Counted from the stretch's first letter, positions 21,405-31,899 are shown. The stretch: DNA of 64,000 nucleotides from Petrolisthes cinctipes (GCA_033782935.1 JAWQEG010001332.1:31001-95000), one strand, 5' to 3'. The notes: generated by a model from the letters alone, not told the origin. Translations and numbers: made by a program.

Positions 21405-21775
21405 GAAAGGTGAGGATGTAGCTGGGGTTTTTAAGAGTCTGCATGGGTACTATGTAGCTGGGGTCTTAAGAGTCTGCTTGGGGACTATGTAGCTGGGATT
21501 TTTAAGAGTCTACATGGCTGCTATGTAGCTGGGGTTCTTAATAGTCTGCATGGATACTATGTAGCTGGGGTACTTAACAGTCTGCTTGGGGATTATGTAG
21601 CTGGGGTACTTTAAGTCTGCATGGGGACTATGTAGCTGGGGTACTTCAAGTCTGCTTGGGTACTATGTAGCTGGGGTACTATAAGTCTGCTTGGGTACTA
21701 TGTAGTTGGGGTACTTGAAGTCTGCTTGGGTACTATGTAGCTGGGATACTTTAAGTCTGCTTGGGGACTATACAA
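21405..21775 (+). repeat. 35-38-bp minisatellite seeded from I-like ORF1
   Basis: About ten units of the type gtagctggggtacttcaagt plus ctgcttgggtactat occur. The first unit continues gaggatgtagctgggg, identical to the ORF1 sequence at about 63239-63254, so the array grew exactly where the I-like ORF1 resumes after the RTE-like insertion. Confidence 0.85.
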
Positions 21776-21935
21776 CCCCACAAGGCCTCTCAGGCGAACC
21801 CTGAGGAATGTGAGGGAGAGACAAAAATATTCACCATACTTGACTCTCTCGATGATGTCCTGACAGTTTCTGGAGATGTAGATGAACCGGGATGTGACTG
21901 CAGACATCTTTACTTCAGCCAGTTCATGATGCAGT
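21776..21935 (-). pseudogene. I-like ORF1 fragment, right side of the RTE insertion
   Basis: The minus strand reads MSAVTSRFIYISRNCQDIIE and RVKYGEYFCLSLTFL, matching MAAVTSRFVYISRKCQDIID in the long element's ORF1 (about 63300-63400). It is the continuation of the fragment that ends at about 18660. Confidence 0.75.
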
Positions 21936-22011
21936 GACCATCTTAGAAACTGTCAGACATAGCATCAGACAACAGACCAACAACAAAACATGGAAGGTAG
22001 ACAAGACCCAG

Positions 22012-22012
<1 letters not shown>

Positions 22013-22052
<40 letters not shown>
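22013..22052 (+). repeat. (CA)n microsatellite
   Basis: This is a pure CA run of about 40 bases between the I-like fragment and the cold-shock-domain ORF. Confidence 0.95.
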
Positions 22053-22056
<4 letters not shown>

Positions 22057-22136
22057 TACAGAACAAAACTCGAGAACACGAGAAAGCAGTCAAAGGACAC
22101 AATAACAGTATCCAATCCACACCACAGGGCTGATGA

Positions 22137-23254
22137 GGAGAGGAATGTCAGCACTCAACCAGAGCTGGAGTGAGCATTAACGTGCAGGATTCTACAACCA
22201 GCCATGGTCCAGTAAACACCAACACTGCCACTTCCACTGCCGACCGTCTTGTTGGCAGGGTGAAATGGTTTAAACATTTGAAGGGTTTGTTATCAGCGAC
22301 GAGCAAGACTTATTCATCCACAGGAAGGGTATTCGTCTCTCTACCGCCACTACCTCGCCACCATCACTGGGGAACGAAGAGGAAGTGTCCTTCACTGTGG
22401 AGGAAGGGAGGGGCGTGGAGGCTACCAACGTAGCCGGACCTGATGGTGGGCAGGTCCTAGGCTCACTCCATGCCCGTGGGAGGAAGACAGCTGACGCCCA
22501 ACCACCACAGCGACGGCAGCAGCAGGCAGACATCTTCATCGTCTGCACCAAGGCTGCTGTTGTCTTAGTTGCAGAAGGGCTAGGTCGTCTCTCTGACCTC
22601 CTCCTGGACATCTTCAGGAGAAGTGTCTTGCCACCAATAACCATTTTTCCAGATCTACAACCCCCCCCCCCCACCACCACCAGGAAACAAGGCAGCAAGC
22701 CTCCACGACGGGGCAATAACAGAATGGACGTGCCACCACCACCCCCTCCAGCCCACCCCCGTCACTGTTTAATGCTGCCTCGCCCACTCAACAGGGCAAA
22801 CAGCGGGAAGGCACCACCACCACATGAGGCTTCCCAATTAGACTCTGAAACGGAGGAGGACACAGACACCAGTTCCTGCTCCAACACCACCAGAGAAGAC
22901 AACTCTGACTACATGGAAATGGAAGATGAAGGGGAATGGCAGATGGTGAGGAAAAGGAAGAGGAGGAGGAGGATGACTGTCAGCCCACCGACCAAGCCAC
23001 CACCCACTGTCACCGTGGACTGGTGGATGTCCGCCTCTCCTCGCATCAATCTATTCCACCAACATATCCTTCCTCACCATGACCCCGACATCTTCCAGAT
23101 TAGGGAAGTATGGTCAAGCAGGACAGTTTCACCCTATCTACAACAAAAGTCACCAACAATATGGCTTTGTCAACAAAAAAGGGAGACAGAAAAAGATAAA
23201 ATGAATGAATGCCTTAATACCCCAAATAGGGTGATAGGCATTAAGTCAAACTAA
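22137..23254 (+). CDS. Cold-shock (Y-box type) domain joined to an ORF1-like Pro-rich/acidic/basic region
   Basis: The N-terminal frame reads RLVGRVKWFKHLKG. One frameshift near 22283 moves to a frame that stays open for about 324 codons. It begins GFVISDEQDLFIHRKGI and continues EEEVSFTVEEGRGVEATNVA and GPDGG. This is a complete cold-shock domain with both nucleic-acid-binding motifs (G-F-V-I and L-F-I-H), like Y-box proteins. After it come a hydrophobic segment (TKAAVVLVAEGLGRLSDLLL), proline-rich linkers, an acidic stretch (EEDTDTSSCS) and a basic block (VRKRKRRRR), a layout typical of LINE ORF1 proteins, not of Y-box proteins. No in-frame ATG was found upstream, so the 5' end may be missing. 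The stop lies in an (AAC)n tail. It could instead be a diverged Y-box retrocopy. Confidence 0.55.
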
Positions 23255-23270
23255 CAACAACAACAACAAA
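23195..23270 (+). repeat. Stem-loop plus (AAC)n tail: possible LINE-type 3' end
   Basis: The arms aatgccttaataccc and gggtgataggcatt pair with few mismatches, and (AAC)n follows at 23252-23269. A 3' stem-loop followed by a short tandem repeat is how several LINE and SINE families end. This supports the view that the cold-shock-domain ORF belongs to a retroelement. Confidence 0.5.
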
Positions 23271-24000
23271 TGGAACGAGAATGTGGTGTGAAGGTGGCAA
23301 TCACCAAATGGATTATCTGCAGACACACTTATAATGGCAAGGAATGTGTAAATTTTATTATCAGGTATGATGAACTTGAGAATCAACTAATAATATTGTT
23401 GGTATGATCATATTTTGTTAAGTAAGGTTGTTTTTTTGGGAGTATATTATATAATTTCCCCATATAATTACCTTGTCAAACCAATATAATTATAACATGA
23501 CACCATTTGTCAAACGTCCAACACTGACAATAAATGGAAATTCCTGTGAATGTTTACCTGAACACAGAGATAGTAGTGTCATTCATATATATGGGATTTC
23601 GAGTTTCTTCTTTGTGAATATCTTCATATTCCTGGATCACATGTATGAAGTGATTTACTTACATATATAGGTGAGTTTCCAAATTCACTAATGTGTCCAA
23701 TAAAAAGGGAATGTTTCAGCTTATTTACATAACAAACCTAAGTTAATAATTACCTAAGTTATCACATGTGTAGTACACTATTGTAGTATGTATTGTAGTA
23801 TGTATTGTAGTATGTATTCAGTCACCCACCAAACTTCACACTGGTGACAGACATACCCTGGCTACACTCTCCCACTCTTCCCCCTCACCAATGAACGATT
23901 CGGAATGACATCCAGTGTATAAACCTACCATATCAATATACTGATCACAATGAATGAAAACACCACACAGGAAAAGGAAAAGGGATTAGAAAGTGTATTG
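23271..24000. other. Non-coding stretch, no recognised feature
   Basis: AT-rich. A short run of tgtagtatgtat repeats occurs near 23785-23818. Nothing else was recognised. Confidence 0.4.
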
Positions 24001-24002
<2 letters not shown>

Positions 24003-24067
<65 letters not shown>

Positions 24068-24210
24068 GTAATTTGGAAAAGAAGAGAGGAAAGAAGGAAG
24101 AAAAAAAAGGTAGATAGATAGATAGATAGATAGACAGATAGATAGATAGATAGTTATAGATAGATAGATAGATACATAAATATATAGATAAATAGATAGA
24201 TACATACAAA
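24003..24210 (+). repeat. (TC)n then (GATA)n microsatellites
   Basis: There is a TC run at 24003-24064 and a GATA-type run with TACA/TAAA interruptions at about 24112-24210. Minus-strand Tyr/Leu/Ser/Ile frames across it are artefacts. Confidence 0.95.
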
Positions 24211-24337
24211 GATAGACACACACCGGTCCAGCATGGTACAGGTGGAAATTATGGTAATGGTGGACAAAAGAAGGGAAGAAGTAAAGGATGATAACAGCTC
24301 CAGAAAAAGGAAGAGCTAGGATGGTAGACGAGTAGAG

Positions 24338-25230
24338 GTGAGGGTGGGAACTTTGAATTTTGGCACAATGACTGGTAAAGTGAGAGAGGTGATGGAAAGG
24401 AGAAAGTTAAACGTATTGTGTGTATGTATGTATGTATGTATGTATGTACGTATCTGTGTATGTATGTATGTAGACGTGTGTGTGTATGTATGTATGTATG
24501 TGTGTATGTATGTGTGTATGAATTTTAGCACACAAAAAAAAAGTGAGAGAGGTGGCTGACGTGATGGAAAGGAGAAAGTTAAACGTATTGTGTGTCCAGG
24601 AAACAAAATGCCAGGGAAGTAAAGTGAGGTTTATTAAGGGGAATTTTAAGTTGTTTTACCCTGGTGTAAATGGCAGGAGGAACGGTGTTGGGGTAGTAGT
24701 GAAGAAAAAGCATATATATTTAAAGTGTATTGGAGGTAATGAGGGTGTCGTACAGAGTAATGAACTTGAAGATGGAAATTGAAGGAGTACTGATGAATGT
24801 CATCAGTGTATATTCCTCGTAAGTGAGATGTGAGTTGGAGGAGAAGGAAGAGTTCTACGGTGAAGTAAAGTAAGTGGTTCAGAACATACACAGGGAGGAA
24901 AGAGTGGTTATTGGGGTGGATTTCAATGTTGAAGAAGGGGATAACGGTGATGACTGATGAGAGGGTAATGAGTAGGTACGGAGTGGGAGGGTGGAAGACA
25001 GAGGGACAGTAACGGTGATGACTGATGAGAGAGTAATGAGTAGGTACGGAGTGGGAGGGTGGAAGACAGAGGGACAGATAATTGTTGACTTTTCAAAATG
25101 TACAGATATGGCTGTAGTAAACACCTGCTTCAAAAAGGAGTGGTGGTAGGAGTACACAAGTAGACTATATCCTGTAGGAGATGCAAGATGAAAGAATCAA
25201 TTGATTACAAGGTAGTGACAGGGAAGAGTG
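24338..25230 (+). pseudogene. RTE-like endonuclease with microsatellite-split N-terminus
   Basis: The start RVGTLNFGTMTGKVREV and MERRKLNVLCV are followed by a TATG run. The block VADVMERRKLNVLCVQETKC is then repeated, with SKVRFIKGNFKLFYPGVNGR and RNGVGVVVKK. Further blocks are RVVIGVDFNVEEGDNG (GDFN box, here VDFN), IIVDFSKCTDMAVVNTCF, ESIDYKVVTGKSVTIQHRVL (Asp and His region) and then a basic stretch. These match RTE endonucleases. A 69-base segment at 24942-25010 is tandemly doubled. Stops and frameshifts are present. Confidence 0.75.
24415..24522 (+). repeat. (TATG)n microsatellite within a 167-bp duplication
   Basis: The TATG/TGTG run sits between two copies of an endonuclease segment (about 24350-24418 and 24518-24592) ending gttaaacgtattgtgtgt. 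The microsatellite probably grew from the gtgtgt of the LCV codons. Confidence 0.85.
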
Positions 25231-25889
25231 TAACAATTCAACATAGGGTATTGGTTGGTAAGATGAGTCTGAAAGTAAAGGTGAAGATGAAAAGGAGGAC
25301 TAAACGAAGGATTATGTGTTGGAAACTAAAGAAGGAAGATTACATTACAAAAGTTAAGAGAAAGATGAGCCAGGGTATGGATCAGTAGGAGGACAGATGG
25401 GCAGATTTATCTGAAGTGGTGAGGGAGAAACCATAAAAGGTACTTGGAATGACATCGAAAAGTAAAGAAAAAAGAAGCGAGGAGATTTAGTGGTGGAATA
25501 AAGAAGTATAATATTGTATAAAAAGCAAGCGAAACAGAAATGGGACAGACAAAGGGATAAAGAAAGTTTGCAGAAATTTAAGGAGTGGCAGAGCAAAGCA
25601 ATGAAGGAGATGACTAAGCAAAGGAAAATGCATGTTATGATCTGAATGAGAAATGAGTTAATTGAAATAAGGATAAAGACATGTACCGATTGGCCAGGCG
25701 GAGGAACAGAGCTGGGTGGGATGTGCAACAGGTTAATATGATGAAGGATGTAAATGGAAATGTGTTGATTAGTGAGGAGAGTGTGTTAAGGAGGTGGAAG
25801 GAGTGTTAGGAAGAGCTGATAAACATAGCAAATGAGAGGGAGAGAAGGTTGGTAGAGGTGAGGGTGGAGGTAGCGAATCAGGAAGTACG

Positions 25890-27066
25890 AGAGATTAGCT
25901 GGGAGGAAGTGAGGAAGGCCATGAAGAGGACGAAGGGAGGCAAAGCAGTAGGCCCAGATAACATACCATTGGAAGTGTGAAGGAGCTTAGGGGAGATGGC
26001 GGTGGCGTGGCTAACCAGATTGTTAAACATAATCCTTGAAAGTAAGAGGATGCTAGAGGAAAAGTGAACTAGGATATATTTACAAAAGCAAGAGAGATGT
26101 GTAGGACTGCAGAAACTATAGAGATATAAATTTGATTAGTAATTCAATGAAGATATGGGAAAGATTTATAGAAGCTAGAGTAAAAAGAGAAGTGAGGATC
26201 ATCAAGAAGTAACTTGGTTTTACGATACATTCGGCTGTGAAGATATTGATGGAGAAGTACAAAGAAGACCAGAAGGAGTGTCAATGTGTGTTTGTAGACT
26301 TAGAGAAGGCCTATGACAAGGTGCCTAGAGCGGATTTTTGGTATAGTATGAGGAAGAAGTCAGGAGTTGCAGAGATGTATGTAAGGTTGGTAAAGGACAT
26401 GTATGACAATGGTGTAACAACAGTGAGAAGTAAGTAAGGTTGGTAAAGGACATGTATGACCTGACCTAACCTAACAACAGTGAGGTGAGCAGCATATCCC
26501 ACTACTTCTACTACTACTACTACTACTACTACACTTACTATTACTACTACTACTACTACTACACTTTCTATTATTACTACAACACTTAATATTAGTACAC
26601 CACTTACTATTACTACTACTACACTTACTATTACTACTACTACTACTACAATTACTATTATTAATATTACTACAACTACTACTACTACTACCATTATAAT
26701 GACTACTACTACAACTACTACAACTACTATTACTACTACAACAACTACTACACGAACAACTACTACTACTACCACTACTAAACATCAATTCTGAGCCCTT
26801 TCATATTTGAAATGGTGATGGACAGATTAACATATGGGATAAGACAGGAGTCTCCATGGACAATGATGATTGTGTTATGTGGAGAGAGCCTGAAAGAAGT
26901 TTAGGCAAGGCTGGAGAGTTTAAAAATATGCACAGGAGAAAAAGGAAAATTAATGAAAACAGAAACAAGACTGAATATCCGTGTGTAAATAAGGAAGAAG
27001 GTGTGGGAACAGTGAGTCCATAATGGGTAGAGAAGGTTAAGGTCAATGATTTCAAACTTTGCAAAC
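25890..27066 (+). pseudogene. RTE-like reverse transcriptase, catalytic box damaged
   Basis: The blocks are [89 protein letters not shown] and [11 protein letters not shown]. An array of ACT-type trinucleotides (26495-26780) follows, then ILSPFIFEMVMDRLTYGIRQ, ESPWTMMIVLCGES, and TEYPCVNKEEGVGTV with KVNDFK (to about 27060). Where TMLFADDIVL is expected the sequence reads TMMIVL, so the catalytic Asp pair is deleted. Stops are present. Confidence 0.75.
26495..26780 (+). repeat. Degenerate (ACT)n trinucleotide array
   Basis: About 285 bases of ACT/TAC repeats with CAA and ATT interruptions lie inside the RT gene just before its catalytic part. Minus-strand poly-Val and poly-Ser frames are artefacts. 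Confidence 0.9.
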
Positions 27067-27189
27067 AGGTAATAATAATATTGTTACCAGGTGAGGTGCA
27101 AGGTGCTGTAGGGGTTGGCGGGGTGTTCAAGTGTGGGGTGGTGGGGTAGGTGGAGGGGAATCACATTGTTCGAATGCTCTGGGAACTTG

Positions 27190-28314
27190 TGGCTCAATGG
27201 TTATGTCTTCAACTGCCTTCAACTTGTTTTATTCTGTGTAATAACTGGTCAGAGACACCTGATAATATTTATATACTGGCTAAAGAAGGGGATAAAAAAC
27301 CTTTGTTCTTATTATAATATTGTGTGTTTTCCCAGACCCGTGTGTATGGAGGGTAACCTTACGCCCAAAAGTTCTCGTTGGTGAGATTAACTATGGACAG
27401 AGAGGAAATAAACTCACTCCATTTTTGCCTCAACAATGGGGGTTTCCTGAGTGTTAACAGAGAGAGAGAGAGAAAGAGAGAGAGAGTGTGTGTTTGTGTT
27501 TGTGTGTGTGTGTGTGTGTGTTTGAAACCCTCTTCTATCACTTTGCTGTAACAGTAAAGAATATATACTAATTTTTCTACAATAAGCGATGAGAATGTTC
27601 GACAATATGTAAATAAGAGTGACATATCCCAAACAGTGATTCAAAAGAACAGACATAATGCATACTAATTAATGCTGCTTGTTAATTAATACTTAATTAA
27701 AATATAAAGATATAAGTAATTATCTCTCCTGACAAAATCAGGTTATAATATGTGTTCTTAATGGAATGCATGCCAATGTTATTGGAGAAAATATAATGCA
27801 ATTAAAAAATACATGTCACATATACAGAGAAAATATGATCATGTAGTGTTACAAGAAAAGATAAACATACATGAAAGACATAGAGCAAAGCCTCTATTGG
27901 TTTTATATACTGTATGTGTGTTAATGTGTGTTTGGCTTTGTATTAGTGTATGTGTGTTAATGTGTGCGTAGCCTTGAGATAGTGTATGTGAGTTAATGTG
28001 AGTGTGGCCTTGTAATAATGTATGTGTGTTAATGTGTGTGTGGCCTTGTAATAATGTATGTGTGTCAATGTGTGTGTGGCCTTGACATAGTGTCATGGCG
28101 GCATCCGTAGGGACAGTGGAGGAAGAGATAAAACATTACATAATGAACTCCAGTGTACTGCGAGTAATTTAATCCTTTGTAAATTATTGTGTTCTTACTT
28201 CTTGCAAATCAAAGTAGTATACTTTATTTTAAGCCCGACAATTGATCCATATTTGTTTAACAATTACCAAACAACTTTTCTGTATCTAGGGAGGATCACA
28301 AGCATTTCAGATTG

Positions 28315-28358
<44 letters not shown>

Positions 28359-28470
28359 ACAGACACACATTAACCACAAAATTAGTTTTACCTTCATACA
28401 GTATTCCAAGTTAGTCATGAAGGAATTTGATGGTCAATAATTTTACAACGACAGGGAATAGTACGAACCC

Positions 28471-28515
<45 letters not shown>

Positions 28516-28600
28516 CCTGTCACTTATACAATATATATATACAATTTTTTTTTCTCTCTCTCATGAACTAAGAACAGAGTGTTACTGTCAACTACTCTGT
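27190..28600 (+). repeat. Third, diverged and rearranged partial copy of the unit
   Basis: 27225-27452 matches 12255-12450. After a short GA/TG run, 27530-27930 matches 10080-10470, 28090-28200 matches 11800-11930, and from 28565 the I-like/hAT composite follows. The order differs from the main unit: the jump from the 12.4-kb block back to the 10.1-kb block occurs at a (GA)n run present at both places. Divergence by eye is clearly higher than between units 1 and 2. Two CA runs lie at 28317-28350 and 28473-28511. There is no coding gene. Confidence 0.75.
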
Positions 28601-28608
28601 ATAAAACT

Positions 28609-29873
28609 CTCTTGTGTAAAGCATCTATGAATGGGCGGTACAACGAAATTGGAGGTGTGTCTGGGAGACAAATAACTTGTAAACGACATGACTGGCAAAG
28701 AAAAGATCAGAGTATAACTGGTCCGGCAAAGAAAGGTAAATAGTAAGTAACATATGAGTCAAAAATAAGATGTCCATCAGGCTATATTTAGAGTAGGAGC
28801 GGGTAACATCCGGCCCACAGAGGCATATTGTGTGGCCCGTGAACATACTCCGAATTAATAATGGAATCCGGCCTGCAAGGGGTGGCCAACCTTGGCCCGC
28901 AGGCCAGATCCAGCCCAAGAAGGCCTATCGTCCGGCCCGAGACAATTACTGTTTGTCAACCCTGCACTCTCTCCAAGTCAAGGCTACTTGGTACTCTGGT
29001 CACCAAGTCTCACCTTCACTATCTGCTCTCGGACGGTCACCTCAATTATATTCTTCTGTGGTGTGTCTCATCCATTGAACTGAACATTGAAACAATTGTT
29101 TATGGCAAGTAGAACCAACCATCACACTAATTTGTATGTTTACCAAGAACACTCTTCAATGAACAATGTCACCAAACCATCTCACTAAATTGTATGTTTA
29201 TTTTTCAATAAATGTTTTGTACAAAGCCACTTTGTGGCTCTCGTTTGTCACTGCTGCCTTCGACATGCTCAAGAAAGTCTCATCTGACCTTCGCCCTACT
29301 GTACAAAGGTATCCCACTCTTGATATACAGGCACAGCAATATGTAAACGAGTGGCAGGAGCAGTAGACCCAGCAGGTAGAATATAATGATTTACAGGCAC
29401 AGCAATATGTAAACGAGTGGCAGGAGCAGTAAACCAAGCAGGTAGAATATAATGAAGCCAAAGTGTGACATGAATAGAGAATAAAACTGATACCATGGAG
29501 CACTGGTTCTGAGAAGTGAGGATGAGATCCAGAGTACCTTCCTGAAGCTGAAAGGTCATGTCAGGATCGGTGGAGGTACAGAAGAAGGTGATGTGGCTAG
29601 AGGCTAAGTATGCAAGTTAAGAGTTTGTCCAGAGGTGAGAGACCATCCTGGAAATACTTCCTGGAGAAAGAAAATACTCGGATGATGAGGAAAAACATAG
29701 ACTATGAGTTGACTGAGTTTAACATAACTGATGATACCAGAGACGCTCCAGGAGATGACATTAAGAGCGAACCCTATGCTTGGAGGAAGAAGTCTCCGGA
29801 GAGTAGAGGCAGATGAACGACCTGGAGTAGGAGACAAACCAAGAGAAGAGACTGACACACAAATCTTCTCAAG
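28609..29873 (-). pseudogene. I-like ORF2 endonuclease fragment interrupted by a hAT-like piece (copy b)
   Basis: It has the same structure as 15262-16485. It extends further on the right: ALNVISWSVSGIISYVKLSQ and FFLQEVFPGWSL (29640-29800), matching DVISWNVCGITSYAKLTQ and FLQEAFPGR of the long element, that is, the start of the endonuclease with its catalytic Glu box. The tandem ATRLHIAVP doubling (29330-29450) is also here. It ends at 29873, where an LTR begins. Confidence 0.75.
28792..29326 (+). mobile_element. hAT-like transposon remnant (copy b)
   Basis: This is the same segment as 15432-15966. The hAT-type end reads LSDGHLNYILLWCVSSIELN (about 29020-29080), in a frame open from 28861 to 29112. 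A polyadenylation-type AATAAA lies at about 29208. The catalytic part is absent. Confidence 0.5.
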
Positions 29874-30653
29874 TGTAACAAATTTCATGAACTGGGCAGA
29901 TAGGTGGTTATCTTGTTTGTGGAGCTGATTGACACTTAGTCGACGAGTCCTGAACTGTGACTGGCAGAACGCACCAGCCAGCCAAGGTGTCCGGACTGGG
30001 ATGCACAGGAATCTCTGTCTGTATGGAAAAGGAACTGTCTGCCTGTCGCCCACCTGCTGGTTGTGGGGAAGGAGCTGCCTGCCTATCGCCCACCTATCAG
30101 TGTGGGGAAGGAACTGTCTGCCTATCACCCACCTATCAGTGTGGGGAATGAGCTGCCTGCCTATCGCCCACCTGCTGGTTGTGGGGAAGGAGCTGCCTGC
30201 CTATCACCCACCTATCAGTGTGGGGAATGAGCTGCCTGCCTATCGCCCACCTGCTGGTTGTGGGGAAGGAGCTGCCTGCCTATCACCCAGCTACGTTATC
30301 AGTGTGGTGGAATGAGCTGCCCATCTATCGCCTATCTACGGTACCTGTGTGTGGAAGGAGCGACCTGCCTTTTGCCTACTTACCTATTGTTATTGTAGGA
30401 AGGAGGGCTACCAGACTGTACCACTGTGTGGTGTGGTGGTCCTATACTTGTCATGAGTGGGGTTAGAGTGTTTGTTGGGGTTTAATATTCAACTGTTATT
30501 TATTACTTGTGTTCAGTGGGGATGAGAGGTGGTGTTGGATTTTATCGGAAATTGTGGTGTTAGTTAATGGTGGTTTGTGCCTATTAAGATAACTATTATA
30601 TAAAACTGTGTTTGGTGTGCTTCATCAATCCCGATCCTTATGAATCTGTGACA
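29874..30653 (+). mobile_element. Gypsy-type 5' LTR, apparently complete
   Basis: The left boundary, where I-like similarity ends, starts tgtaacaaatttcatgaact. The right boundary ends tgaatctgtgaca just before a tRNA-Pro-like primer binding site and a gag frame, so the TG...CA ends and the context fit an LTR of about 780 bases. It contains a 39-bp minisatellite (30030-30290) and an A/T-rich TATA-like box (tatataaaa, 30597-30605). The counterpart in unit 2 (53077-54005) is cut off on its right. Confidence 0.55.
30030..30295 (+). repeat. 39-bp minisatellite within the LTR
   Basis: The unit is tatcagtgtggggaaggaac plus tgtctgcctatcacccacc, with a second variant containing tgctggttgtggggaaggag. 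About six to seven copies occur here and about twelve in unit 2. Open frames (ISVGKELPAYHPP repeats) arise only because 39 is a multiple of three. Confidence 0.9.
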
Positions 30654-30654
30654 A

Positions 30655-30672
30655 TGGGGGCCTGACTGGGAT
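30655..30672 (+). promoter_or_regulatory. Primer binding site, tRNA-Pro-like
   Basis: The sequence tgggggcctgactgggat lies two bases after the LTR end. It agrees at 14 of 18 positions with the well-known tRNA-Pro primer site of retroviruses and related elements. It marks where minus-strand DNA synthesis would have started. Confidence 0.6.
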
Positions 30673-30726
30673 CGGGTGTATTGGATGAATAAAGCAGACC
30701 TTGCAGTGTGTTAAGTGCCATAAAAA

Positions 30727-31270
30727 TGAATAGAATGGAAACATTGGTTGAAATTGGATATTGGCCAGGAGGTAAGAAAACTCGTGTCTGAAATTCAAGC
30801 AGAAGAGAGAATGGAAAGAGAAGCCGAAAAAGCAGCAGAACGAGATGTGAAGGAAGTCGCAGATCGAGAAGCACAGAGAAAACATGAGCTCGAGTTAAAG
30901 AAGCTAGAAGTATCAGCACAACCAGAGAGAGGAACACAAGAGGTGGTTCGAGCCAAGGCTCCCAAACTTCCGGTGTTTGTGGAAGGTAAGGATGAATTAG
31001 ACAGTTACCTGTTGAGATTTGAGCGATTCGCTAGTCAAAAAGAGTGGCCAAAAGAGACTTGGGCAACTGCACTAAGTACTCTGTTGAGGGGTACAGCTCT
31101 CAGTTTGTATTCAAGAATTTCAGATACGTCAGCCTTGGACTACGATCAGGTTAAAAATACAGTGTTGAAGAGAGTTAACTTGACTGAGGACGGTAATAGG
31201 GTCAAATTTAGAGATTACAAGCCGGAAGTGGGTGAGAATCCTGACCAATATATTGTAAGACTTAAGAACA
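30727..31270 (+). pseudogene. Gypsy-type gag, N-terminal part, cut by an I-like insertion
   Basis: The frame reads LDIGQEVRKLVSEIQAEERM, a long Glu/Lys/Arg-rich helical stretch, then APKLPVFVEGKDELDSYLLR and FERFASQKEWPKETWATALS, DQVKNTVLKRVNLTEDGNRV and KFRDYKPEVGENPDQYIVRL. This is the capsid-like region of metazoan Ty3/gypsy gag proteins. No in-frame ATG follows the stop at 30726, so the start is lost or shifted. The frame breaks off at KNIC (31270), where a poly(T) run, the reverse of a poly(A) tail, marks the 3' end of the I-like element. The rest of gag and all of pol are missing. Confidence 0.8.
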
Positions 31271-31899
31271 TCTGCATATATTTTTTTTTTTTTTTTTTTG
31301 AACCATGGTGTCAATTAAAAGAGAGACAACAAAACATAAGGGTAAGCGGAACACATGAACATCCAATGACTACACTCACACATACACACTCACACATACA
31401 CACTCACACATACACTCACACATACACACACACATACACACTCACACATACACACACACACACACATCACGAAATCATAACAGAAAGAAACACGAAAATT
31501 CAGACGAATATTTACATATGACCACGTTAATCCTTCAAAACGAGGGTGGCATACCAGAAGTTCCTCCAGGACCTGGTGGTTCAGCAGGTGTCGACAAACC
31601 ACATCAAGTGGCAGGCCCTGGGGCAGCAAGTGTCGGACAGTGGAGCAGGCCAGGCAATAGTGCTCTATAGTGTTAGCACGAAGCGCTCAACACAAGCGAT
31701 ACTCAGTGAAGGAAGGCTCACCCTGCATCCCAGCAACCTGCCATGGTGGCCGGTAGCAAAGCCTCAAACGAGCAGAGACTACATTGTGCCTTCGAATCAT
31801 GAGTTCCCGACGACGGTAGAAATATTTGTGCTGGCAGACAGACTGCGCCGCCGTACAGGGAGAAGAGCAGTGGAGCGGACTCTATAGAGGAAACATGTT

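Larger units (their letters stand above)
24310..27066 (+). mobile_element. RTE/BovB-like non-LTR retrotransposon 2, degenerate
   Basis: The plus-strand element has endonuclease (24338-25230), linker (25230-25900) and reverse transcriptase (25900-27066) parts. It belongs to the same broad family as the element at 18640-21400. It carries internal tandem duplications, a TATG microsatellite in the endonuclease and a trinucleotide array in the RT. The 3' end is not clear. Confidence 0.75.

Noticed and set aside
26311..26788. Poly-Val and poly-Ser frames on the minus strand
   Set aside because: They are translations of the degenerate ACT trinucleotide array.
29929..30315. Frame of ISVGKELPAYHPP-type repeats (also 53132-53737)
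   Set aside because: It is open because the 39-bp minisatellite is a multiple of three. It lies in an LTR, has no start context or domain, and other frames are open too.
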